Assembly (NCBI GenBank): GCA_034620365.1
Contig: JAQGEQ010000281.1
Location: 186,001-250,000, forward strand
DNA from: Pegea sp. RAD2-039
Taxonomy: Eukaryota; Chordata; Thaliacea; Salpida; Salpidae
Direction of reading: 5' to 3'
Length of the DNA: 64,000 nucleotides
Position numbers and translations under genes: made by a program. Positions 37,326-47,415 of this stretch are shown here, piece after piece; the first letter of the stretch is position 1, and every line of letters starts with the position of its first letter. A model generated the notes under the pieces. The model made no database searches and had not been told where the DNA came from. It worked only from the letters and a program-made list of their open reading frames with translations.

Positions 37326-38259
37326 TAGTAATTAGGCGCTGGTTCATGTATATATGGTTTTTATAAGGTAACCGGATAATCATAAATAGAGAATTTTATA
37401 TTTATGAAAATCTATCTGTGATGTTCATTGTTGTTGAAAAACTGTTTTATTCTGTTTGGTGACTTTTTCTTACAAATAAAAAGCTGTAGTTTAAATAAGA
37501 TAAACTTTGACGAAAACTATCTCAATCAAAATGATTGAATGATTTCCTATTTCACCTTTTAAAACTGATATACACGTAATCAGATGTTACATGTTTCCAC
37601 TGGTGACTTACTTAATAACCTTGTAAGAGCAAAAACTGCTTTTAAGTATGATAATTAAAAAAATGTTTCTTATCATAAATATTTATTCTTAAAACATTTT
37701 GGGATTATTTTGCAAATAGAGTATGCCTAGTTACTTTTACACAGTATAAAAACTTTCTTAGGAATGTTTTTTAGTAAATACTAAACTACTAGATTTTAAG
37801 TACAATTTAAGCATATTTAATTATTTACTTTTAAGTAAATCATATTAAATAATAAAAAAAAAATCTAGAATTACGTAGTAAAATGTTGTGAAAATTACAT
37901 TTGTGCTTCTTATAAAAAGAAAGATTCAATTTTTAGTTCGGCTTTTAGTGATAGACATTCGTAAAATTCTTAAAATAGTATTTATAACTGTTATTTTTAT
38001 TGACTCAAATACCATCTTATAATTTTAGAGAAACCAACTTGGCACTTATAAATAATCATGTTTCATATTCATTTTTAACTGAATAAATCAAATTTCTGAA
38101 AACTTATAAAAGATAAAAAAAGTAGAAACAAACACAAAATTTGAAGTAGTTCTTATCAAAAATAAATAAATAAAATAAAAGTTTTCAAATTTTATAGTTT
38201 GATCAACATAAAACTTATAAAAACTGATTCAGACAAACTAATGCAGCCGCAGCGATCTG
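37318..38259 (+). repeat. Segment H, copy 2 (longer form)
   Basis: Homologous to 21106-21861, with about 190 bp more (near 37485-37675). Both copies enter from a TGACGTCA module at ATCTGACACAAGATGACTTTAG and share GCAGCCGCAGCGATCTG at their right ends, after which they diverge completely: here into a unique G+C-richer insert, there into a kinase tail. No gene recognised. Confidence 0.85.
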
Positions 38260-38417
38260 TCGTCGCAGGAGCTGCCATAGCAATATTGGGTACAGTGACG
38301 AACTGCCTACAGGGCTCCAACTACAGCTATGATTTCGGATTTTCGCATCTCCTAGTCCTGTTACCTTACCCAAAGTCCCCTTTTACCTGGTTTTTATGGA
38401 CTTTTTCATATATATAA
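38241..38417 (+). CDS. 59-codon frame in unique G+C-richer insert
   Basis: From ATG 38241 the frame reads MQPQRSVVAGAAIAILGTVT, then a Tyr/Ser-rich middle, then a hydrophobic end with LLVLLPYP and WFLWTFSYI to TAA at 38415-38417. It has two hydrophobic stretches and codon composition unlike anything else here. The part after 38259 occurs only once in the window and is visibly richer in G+C than its AT-rich surroundings. The first six codons lie in segment H, so the start may be accidental. It could be an exon or fragment of an unrelated gene captured at the H breakpoint. I do not recognise a family. Confidence 0.25.
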   Translation: MQPQRSVVAGAAIAILGTVTNCLQGSNYSYDFGFSHLLVLLPYPKSPFTWFLWTFSYI

Positions 38418-41400
38418 ATTCGTGTATGAGAGGTATTTTGTTCGTATCACCATGAGGAAGCATTCCACTTTTTTTGGTCAAAACATTTCTTGTCGCTAGC
38501 TGAATTAAACAATATATAGATGTATATAGAAAGTTTACGAACAACTTTTGTTCTTCGCTACAATGTTAAAAAGTTACATTTTAGGAAGCACTATACATTA
38601 TTTGGTCAAAACATTTCTTGTGCTTAGCCGAATAAAACAATATGAATATATTTAGAAAGTTGATGAAAAGTTCTGGTTGCGTTGTTATAATCTAGATTAT
38701 CAACGCTTAATATTAAAAAATGATTGCAACCAAAAAAAATTTGTTTACAAAATGCAAGACTTATTTACGGTACAAAGCAAACTACGGTACAAATGTGGAA
38801 AAATTATATATTTACTTACAAAAATTATGCTTAAATCCTGATAAAACAGGTCAGTTTACTTTTAACATACAAACTCAATGATTGATTAGCTAAGTTATTT
38901 ATTTCAATAAATGTACAGGAGGGTTCATGATGAGCGCAAGGACCGTTAACCCAACCTCTCACAAATAACATAATAACAATATATTGAATTCAATACTAAC
39001 ATATTGAGTTTGAAATATAGAAAAAAAAAACTTAACACATGACATTTTAGTAGTATTCAATCATAAAACACTGGATAATTACTAAGAATTATGAAAAAAT
39101 AAAAGTGGAAAATCATAATTTAGAAATGGTACTCTTAGCAAGAATATAAACCTTGGCTTCTGCCTAAATAACACTAGTGAATTCTGATACGACAATTTTT
39201 GATCGCAGCTGGTTTCAAGTATTAATTTTGCGGTAAGAGAAAAAATTCAATCTGACTAATATACCATATGATATTGGTTTATTAAGATGTATTGTGTGTC
39301 CTCTGAGTTGATACAAATTGAGATAAGGATTAATGGAAAAGAAATCCTCAAGCTGAAGGTCAATTAAATTGTTTTTAATTTTAAAAATAGGAATTATATC
39401 TTACGTATTTTGTCAAATTTCAAAAATATCTCCGTGTAAGAAGCTAACGCCAAGTTTAAAACTATTGTATTTAATATTAAGATTCCTGCATACTAATTTT
39501 GCAAATATTCCCTGAAAAGAATCAATTGTTTGATATCACTAACTTGTTTTAGCATCAATGCACTAACATTGTATTCAAGACATGCGTACAATTTGAAAAC
39601 ACTGTTGAAGGACTATAGATCCTTATAGTTAAAGGTAAATAGTAATAATAACATTAAGGTAGACAAGGTTGCTTGATATCGCTAGGATTTTTGAAAACAT
39701 TATAAGACCATCTAAAGTCAAATGATACGGTAATGCAAACGTCTAAAAAAAATGGTCAAATATTGGTTCAAGGAAATTTCAGCCGGTCTAAAGAGACAAT
39801 TTTATGTTCAGACTTTGTAGGCTGAATCTTGTGCTGCAAGCTCATGGTATAGTTTTTACAGTGTTTAGAGCAGTTTGAAGTTTCGAAAGTATGCAAGTTT
39901 ATGGCTTGATATTATCTGCATACACACCAACTGTAATTATTAATTTTAAAAAGAAAGAATCACAAGTTCTGTAAAGAAGATCTAACTATTTACATCTAAT
40001 AGAATTTGAAAATTTTCTAAACACTATAAGTTTTTATTTAGAAAAACTAACTACAGTAGATGTTACTTTGAACCTTTTGTATTGTTAGAGATTAAAAAAA
40101 GACAATTTAGTACAAGCACGTGGGTTGTAATCCTGCAGCTTTAAACTTGATATTTGTATTAATATTTAAATTATAAGAACTATTTCAACTACGATTTTTT
40201 TATATAATATGCTTCTATTAGTTAAAGTTTGGATACAACTTGTAGTTCACTTTTTACTTTCATCTTATTTCAAGGTTATTTTGTAATAAATTGAAAACTA
40301 AATAAAGTTGAACTTAAAAAGAATTGATGTTACTTTTTATATAAATATTTAACTAATTGAATTTTGTACTTTTATATATTTTTGCCTATTAAATTTTCAA
40401 CTATAAAACTATAATTTAAGTGAAGTTTTTGTTATTATTAATCTTATTAGTAAACACTTGAAATTAATAACAATAAATACTTTATAATTTTTATAAAAAT
40501 AGATCTAGTTTTAAGAGACTAATGTCAAAGTAAAAGAAATAGTGTCATATGTTAAAAATAACTTAATTATTTAAACAATTATTTAACAAATTCACAATTT
40601 CTAGTTGTTATAATTCTAATTTATAGTGTTAAACTTTTATAAGGTTTTTCCTTTTCTATTCTATATAGTAATTAAATTAATTTTACAGAATTTTTTGAAT
40701 GTTGAAAAATAATTAAAGATTGATGTAAAGAAAAGAAAATATTCTACTTAAAAAAAAGGCTTAATGGTGCGACATATTTAAAAAATAATCTTAGTAAATT
40801 ATAATAAATTATAATTTCAAACTGAACTATTAGGTAGTCTTGTTTAAGAAATTTCATAAAGATTAGGCCATCTTAAAGTTTTTTATATTCTTTAATTAGA
40901 AACAAAAATGTATTTTTTTACAGAATTCATCTAAAGATATAATTATGGGATATATCAACTCTTTGAAAATCAATTGAATAATGGAAATTTCTCAAGAACT
41001 TGGAATTAACATAAATTATAAAGGTTAAGATTTTAGGTCATTTTAATTTATATTCATAGCATAGAGAAATATTGTAACCATTACTTACCCAACAAGAAGT
41101 ATTCGACTCTGACGATTTTGAACAAGAAGTCATTATTTGATTTTCTATTACATGAGCCTTGGATCACAAATGGGGCAAGTTTTTCAGGTGAAGCCCAACA
41201 TCAACAAGGAGAATGTAGCTTTATAAAGGTTAGTGCTAAAATATTGATCTATAAATCTGCCACCTCTTTGTCAAATTTCGTTTGGTCCTTAAAGCACCTC
41301 ACCTGGCTTCTCTAAATGAATTTTTTACTATAAGATAACTTTGTTACTCACAACATTAACATAATTTTATCTTTATTGTACTCCAAATATTAATCAAACT

Positions 41401-41669
41401 AATCATAAACAAAGTATTATTGAGGAGCGCTACATAAAACTATGACGAAAACGTCTTGATTCAACTTTTTTCAAAGCTTAGTCGATGTACACAACCATGT
41501 AAATAGTTGTTGTCAATTTAGTTTATTAAATTAAAAGTTGCTGAAATTTGTGCAGGGTAATTACAATCTATGTGTCCAGAGAACAGCAATAAAGAATGAA
41601 GCAATGAATCACAAATGGAAATAAGAATTGATTCCTGTTGCCAAGCTGTTTAGAGATGCTACTGGTAAG
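38418..41669 (+). repeat. AT-rich spacer block, type 2, copy 3 (most diverged)
   Basis: It joins abruptly from the unique insert at TATATAAATTCGTGTATGAGAGG, continues with the GAGGAAGCATTCCAC phrase (38453), a partial duplication of that phrase (GGAAGCACTATACATT at 38584), and then type 2 sequence to 41669. The exon-like frame at 41118-41315 (LLHEPWITNGASFSGEAQ) is open. Most other stretches (39400-40900) are AT-rich with no visible feature. Confidence 0.8.
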
Positions 41670-41915
41670 ATGGTCGTGATGGAAACTGCAACTGCGTCAC
41701 AAATTCAGTTGTTGGTCGACAATAAAAAAAAACTTGTCTTTTCAGTCATTTCTGATGACGTCATCACAAATAACTCCCTAACCACTGGAGGTAGCAGAAA
41801 CTGACGCAAAGTCCTAAACATCACGTGAACGGTTGACAACTCTGCAGCAGCATCTGAAGTCTCTCAACGTTGCGATGACGTCACTAACCAAAATTGATGT
41901 AGGACTGCGAGCCGA
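41670..41915 (+). repeat. Partial TGACGTCA-rich module
   Basis: Begins GGTCGTGATGGAAACTGCAACTGCGTC as at 20395 and 33175, contains TTTTCAG and GATGACGTCATCAC, and ends at GGACTGCGAGCCGAGG, where second-lineage kinase sequence starts. The same end point occurs at 33420, so these two loci share a rearranged ancestor. Confidence 0.8.
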
Positions 41916-42679
41916 GGCGAGAGACGTCATCTGTGCGTTTGTTCAGCTGTGAGGCGATTCTGAGGATTTTTTCGTTAAAACAGGCATCGGAACATCAACT
42001 GGCTTCGTCGACCAACTATTTGATTTAGTTCAATTGATGGCAAGTCGTATTCTCGATGTGGCCCTGAAAACGACGAGGTATAATCATTAAAACGTTAACA
42101 CCGCGTTCTAAACACCCCTTTTTCGTCTTTGTACAAGTAGGAACAATCAAAATTGCCACATGACATAACTTTCAAAAGATCTGGAACATTTGATTCGCAA
42201 GCTCGCGCGTCAACACCAATGCCACTGCAAGCACCCCGCTTTTAATTATCCATGCATCATGGAAAACAATGATTTTAAAACAATTCCGAATCTCGTCAGA
42301 TGAAGAGGAGAACTCTAACATAGAAGATGAGTCGACAAAATCATTAAGTTAAAGAACAAACCACTAGATGTCAGTCTATTTGATGATGTCATCAGAGTGA
42401 AACGAGAACGATTAAAGTTGAAGTAATCAAAACCGTAATCGCGTCACAAACAGGTTATTTGGTTTCTCTCTGCCTAGCACATTCAACAAATCTTGTCTTT
42501 TCAGTCACTTCAGGTGACGTCATCACGAAATTATCCCAAATCACCGGAAGTGGACAGCAGGAAACGAAGCAAAGTTCTATAACATTACATGAGCGGTTGA
42601 CAAGCCTGCTGCAACATTTGACGTCAATCAACAAGGCAATTTCGTCACTGACAAAGTTTGATGGAGGATTTTATTACAA
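41916..42679 (+). pseudogene. Second-lineage kinase C-lobe remnant, best subdomain XI
   Basis: The frame at 42169-42276 reads LSKDLEHLIRKLARQ, then a Cys/His-rich replacement of the DPxxR loop, then KHPAFNYPCI, giving the kinase subdomain XI pattern up to the HPWI position. MENNDFKTIPNLV follows and, by frameshift, the acidic SSDEEENSNIEDES (42293-42334). A donor-like TTAAGT (not the usual GTAAGT) follows, then a TGACGTCA module with a frame starting near 42459 (FSVTSGDVITKLSQITGSGQ). The module stops at GATGGAGGA (42669), fused to a catalytic-loop remnant. Confidence 0.7.
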
Positions 42680-43190
42680 GAAATGTTCATCGTGATTGAA
42701 AACAAGCAGATATTTTGGTTGCTAAGATTGTTGGTGATTTTCAAAACCTTCAAAAAAATGAGTTGAAAAAAAAGTAAGTGAAAAAGCCACCACTAGATGT
42801 CAGTCTAATCTATGAGGTAATCAGAATTAAACAAGAACAATGGAAGATAAAACTTTGTCATGAAACTGCAACTGCGTCACAAACAGGTTGTTCGATTTTT
42901 CTTTATACTGTTTGGTCATTTATTTCCTAGTATTTCCAACAAACTTGTCTTCCAGTTCCTTCGGATGACGTCACCACGAACAACTCCTAAATCACCATAG
43001 ATGGTGAGGAAATAGCAATGCACAGTCCGAAACATAGCTTGAGCGGTTGAGAAGTCTGCAGCAGTATCTGACGTCACTCTACAAGGTAATGACGTCACTG
43101 ACTAAGATTGATCTCAACCAACTGCTCAAATCATTTAGTGAGAGTGGCTGATAGAACAATCGTCCTGATGACGTTATAATCTTCAAAGGA
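42680..43190 (+). pseudogene. Kinase catalytic-loop remnant with intact HRD, plus TGACGTCA module
   Basis: At 42676-42747 the frame reads ITRNVHRD, TGA, KQADILVAKIVGDFQN: the kinase HRDLKPDNILV loop with HRD intact and TTG changed to TGA. It is homologous to 20633-20710. The sequence then jumps to a tail donor (AAAAAGTAAGT near 42770) and a long, diverged TGACGTCA module (42785-43170) with sites near 42965, 43069 and 43089. This is the only place in the window where I see HRD unaltered. Confidence 0.7.
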
Positions 43191-44320
43191 CGAAGAGAAC
43201 CTTAACGAAGAAAATGAGTTGAAAAGGAAGAAGTAAGTTGAAAAGCCACCGCTACATGCCACTGTAATCTATGACGTCCTCAGAGTAAATCATAAACAAT
43301 GAAAGATGAAGCTTCGTCACCAAACTGCAACTACGTAACAAACAGGTTTTCGATTTCTCTTTTCACTCCACAATTAATGTAGCAATGACATCACTGAACA
43401 AACTTCATCTCAGCGAGCTTCCCGACTCCTTTGGCTGATGGAAGAATTGTCCTGTTGACGTCATCATAGAGTTTGTTCTGCTTTGAAGCGAATCTCAGAA
43501 TATTGGCGTCAAAATGTCAACTGACTTCGTCGACCAACTATTTGATGCATTGCAAGTGAGTATCTCGATGTGGTCCTGAAAACGACTAGGTTTGTTCAGT
43601 AAGACGTTAATACCGCGTTAAAAAATCCCTTTTTCGACTTAAGTTTCTGACTACCTCTCATACAATTAAGAACAATCAGAATTAACACGTCACATAACTT
43701 TCAGAAGATCTGGAACGTTTGATTTGCAAGCTGGCGCTTCGGTACCAACACTACTACAAGCACCCCGCTTTTAATTATCCATGTATTTCCTGGAACACAA
43801 TGGTTTCAAAACTTTTCCGAATCTCGTCAGATGAAGAAGAGAACTCTAACTTAGAAGATGAGTAGAAAAAAGAAACAGTAAGTTAAAAAACAACCACTAG
43901 ATGTCAGTCTGTTTGTTTACGTCATCAGAGTGAAATGACAGCAATGAAAGTTGAAGTCATCGAAACTGCAATCGCGTCACAAACAGGTTTTTTGATTTCT
44001 CTTTACGTAGCACATTCAACAATCTTGTCTTTTCAGTCACTTCAGATGACGTCATCCCTATAAACTCCTAAATCACTGGAAGTGGACAGCAGGAAACGAC
44101 GCAAAGTTCTATAACATTACGTGAGCGGTTGACAAGTCTGCTGCTACGTCTGACGTCAATCAACGTGGCAATGACGTCACTGACCAAGATTGATGGAGGA
44201 CTGCAAGTGCTCCTGTGTGGCGAATCACTTGAAGATTTCAATATTTCGAAGCAAAGCGAGAAGACTAGTCTTTTCACTTCCGGTTGGAGAACTGATCAAA
44301 ACATCGTTTTTACTCTTTAA
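43191..44320 (+). pseudogene. Kinase tail and second-lineage C-lobe remnant, preceding copy 4
   Basis: It starts with a variant tail exon, SSKDEENLNEENELKRKK at 43191-43235, ending at a GTAAGT donor, and a shortened TGACGTCA module (43245-43470). Second-lineage C-lobe sequence follows: SISMWS near 43560, KIPF/NPFFD near 43625, then LSEDLERLICKL near 43698. An acidic patch near 43820-43862 ends at TAG. A full TGACGTCA module runs 43890-44320, with FTSGWRTDQNIVFTL at its end. The tail exon is the best evidence that the acidic segment was once a real coding exon. Confidence 0.66.
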
Positions 44321-44406
44321 AAGATGCGGGAACGTGCGTGACTGTACTGACGTCATCGTTTTAAAACCCAACTGGTTAATGACCTAATTAATGTAAATTT
44401 TTCTTG

Positions 44407-47362
44407 ATGTTGATGAAATCAGAAAAGCATGACGTCACTGCTTTCAAATGTAGTCTTCTGTTTTTGTAAAATTAAAAATCAAGTAAAAGAGATGATGTTG
44501 TGGTCGATTCTAAATTTCTAACAAGATTCGACGTATTAAGTACTGATTACAAGCAGCTCAGCATATCCTTTCAACAATTGGTGAGTTATTGTAAGCAGAT
44601 AATCCAACCAACTAAGAAATCATTAAGATTATGTTGGGTTACGCTGATAAAATAGCTGAAACAAATAACAATACTATTACCGACTTTGTAACATTAGAAA
44701 AACGAAATCCATTTGGCGATTTTTTCCTAGAATCAAATCTTCTAACCAAAAGTGTTTTTCAAATTAATATTGATCTTGATAATATCATTTGCTTCAGTAA
44801 CTGCAAACCTGTTTTTATAAACAGCGCATTTTCACTAAAAACAAGTTTCCTGAAGAATTACCTAATACAGGGTTTTTATTCCACATTAGTTCACTGAGAA
44901 GTCAACAAAATTCTACAGTACAAGTGACAAGCTCAACTACCTGCAACCCATCTTTCTAGAAGGATTTGAAATCTTATCAAACATTTCATCCTTTTGAATA
45001 CTGTGTCAAAACTTCTAAAATAGGGACTGAAAACTTAATTAATATTGTATTTGAAATTTTACTTTTATCAGTAAATTTGATATGCCAAATAAAATAATCT
45101 GTGTTCAAAAAATGCTCAATGAAATTTTCCTTCTCTAGTTGCAAGTCTTATGTTTGTAAAAAAATTATATTTGAGTTTTATTAGCTAGGTAATTAACTTT
45201 AACCTTAAAAAGTATTTTTATGAAATGAATTAAATCTCATAAATACCAAAAATGAGTGATTTCATTTAGATTTTTTTATTTAATCAAACAAAATTTGTCA
45301 ATTAATTATAATCATTGTAACACTAAACTGAAACTTGTAATATAATATTTAGTTCTAACATTTTAAAAATTAATGATAAGATAAATGCTAACTTCCTTTG
45401 TTTACTGCTTTTGATTTAACAATAAAGAAAACAAGCCTATAAAACAGCCATTATTATGATGTAGAAGAAAATTACACAGCTATAAAATAATATTGTCATA
45501 AATTAAAAACGTTCTTTGTTAAGGCAAGGCAATTTTCCAAAGTGTAAAAACTACAACACAGTTCAAACATTTAAAAATAACAACCTGAAACAATTCTTAC
45601 AAGTTTAAATGATGATTTTTATAAAGTTACTCTAATATACTAACGTATTACATTTGCTTCTCAAATCAAACTAAACTTTATAACAAACTGTATTGAAACC
45701 AAATAAAAAATTAATTGAGTAATATTTTGTAATTGAAAATTAATTTAACATATTTAGTAGAGGTTTCTTCTAACATTCTAATATCTCTTGTGAAGTTGCT
45801 CTACAAATTTTGTAAACGAAATACCTGCTTGGTAAAGTTGTCACTTTTTATTATAGTTGGTCTTCTTGTATCCTTAAGCTAAATTATTAGTTATAATTTC
45901 CTTTATAATATATTTTAATACAAAATCCAAGCTTAATTTAAAGACGTAGTCCTGAAATTGTAAAAAGCTGGTCAACTTACCCACTTATACAAATTCGTTA
46001 TACAAACTAAATAAGTTAAAAAACATAGCATCAAAATTTCAAAACATTTTTACATGAATGTGAAGTTGGGATTTTAAAATGAGTTTTTCATCCAAATATT
46101 ATTCAACTTCATGAAGCTATTAAAACTCCAAGGGATTTACTTCCTTAAACCGTTGCTAAATACAATTTTGTTCAATAATTTTATTATGAATTTGTAATAA
46201 TCCTAACTAAAATGCAGAATCTATATTTTGTGACGAATTTATGCAAAATTGGTAAACTAAAACCCTTGCTTGAAAACAGAGGTCCTTTTATTGAAACCAC
46301 TACCCGCCACAAGAGAAAATGTCTCATCAATGCCATCGTCTATCTACATCTAAAGGGTCACTCTATTTTTGATCTCAATAAATTTAGGTGGGATTGTTAA
46401 CTTTGATTTAAAAGTAAACAATTTTTTATTTGGAGTTTGGCCTCTCTGATCTTCAAAACCCTCTGATTGATATCAAAGTAGGTTATGAATTAGTTCTTTC
46501 AAACTTTATCTAATTTTTCTAGCTTACAGGTTTTGCTTTTTGGTTGTCAAAGGTCTTGGTAAAGATGCCATGTTACTTGTAGGTCTACGAAGTATGGCAC
46601 TAGAAGTCATTCAAATCAGAATTGCACGGAAAAATCTGATCCTTGGAGCGCAGGGATGATAGTGTTTTGTCTTCTTGTTTTTGCCAAAAACTTTTTATTC
46701 GTTGCTTACAAAGAAGAAGTATTGAGAACGAAAGCATTAAGTAGGGGTCAGTGAACTTCTCGTCTACCAAATAGAGGAACATTTCTTCGGTAGGCTTATA
46801 ATTGGTGACCAATTGACATGACACCTGACTTTCTGACATCAACATTGAAGGATTTTATCAACAGCTTACTATTTGTTGATCCCGCTGATAGAGTAACAGC
46901 TCCTGAAGCTTCTAATTATCGATGGATCTTACCACTAGATCTCAGTCTAATTGATGACGTCATCAGAGTAAAATAAAAGCAATGATAGATGAAGTCGTCA
47001 AACTGCAACCACATTACAAACGGCTTGTTCAATTTCTTTTTTCTTAGCACATTTAAAAATATTGTCTTTTCAGTCACTTCGATGACGTCACCACGAAAAA
47101 CCCCCAAACCACCGGAAGCTATAAGCAGAAGTCGATGCAATGTTCCAAAACATTACGTGAGCAGTTTACAAGCACACAGCAACATCTAACGTCATTCAAC
47201 GTGACAATTACGTCACTGACCAAGATTGATGGAGGACTGCGCGCGCTCCCGTGTGGCGAATCACTTGAAGATTTCAACACTTCGAAGCAAAGCGAGAAGA
47301 TGAGTGAAAGTATTTTCACTTCCGGTCGGAGAACTGATCAAAATATCGTATTTACTGTTTAA
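44407..47362 (+). pseudogene. CHK2-like FHA-kinase pseudogene, copy 4
   Basis: Nearly the same as copies 1 and 2. The N-terminal frame 44631-44897 (DFVTLEKRNPFGDFF) precedes FHA remnants (LNYLQPIFLEGFEIL near 44933, KIGTENL and SMKFSF to about 45134). STNFVNE lies near 45800-45820. HPNIIQLHEAIKTPRDLL is at about 46089, and a 62-codon frame at 46212-46400 carries LYFVTNL, INAIVYLH and IFDL. A 45-nt intron spans 46478-46522 with a changed acceptor (TTTTTCTAG), followed by LTGFAF, so DFG is lost. DPWSAGMIVFCLL and TPDFLTSTLKDFINSLL (46818) follow, then the TGACGTCA module to 47362. The N-terminal half is almost identical to 13683 on, the kinase half to 1081 on. Confidence 0.83.
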
Positions 47363-47415
47363 ATGGTGCGGGAACGCGCGTGCCTGTAATGACGTCATCG
47401 TTTTAAAACCCAATT
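46928..47415 (+). repeat. TGACGTCA-rich module (reference copy)
   Basis: A unit of about 0.49 kb beginning CACTAGATCTCAGTCTAATTGATGACGTCATC and ending GACGTCATCGTTTTAAAACCC. Full copies: about 1797-2287, 7271-7755, 13160-13650, 16208-16697, 22548-23035, 28326-28815, 33867-34355, 43890-44375, 52687-53175, 54802-55285 and 60572-61045. Shortened or partial copies: 6962, 12567, 20395, 20830, 21892, 27720, 33175, 37052, 41670, 42357, 42785, 43245, 52092 and 59965. Each full copy has about three to five TGACGTCA or one-base variants. It spans the last intron (acceptor TTTTCAG) and terminal exon of the kinase remnant. TGACGTCA is the CREB/ATF bZIP consensus; regulatory use here is not shown. Confidence 0.9.
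47135..47362 (+). other. Conserved small frame in the TGACGTCA module
   Basis: A 75-codon frame with LTSLTKIDGGLRALPCG and FTSGRRTDQNIVFTV, ending at TAA 47360-47362. The same frame is open at 34103-34300, 44129-44320, 52893-53117 and 60768-60992 and nearly open in copies 1, 2 and 5. In the consensus it extends back to the TTTTCAG acceptor and contains SQ and TQ dipeptides. A competing frame with RKRRK (basic, NLS-like) is in phase with the acidic tail exon instead. Which one was the true C-terminus is undecided. Confidence 0.3.
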
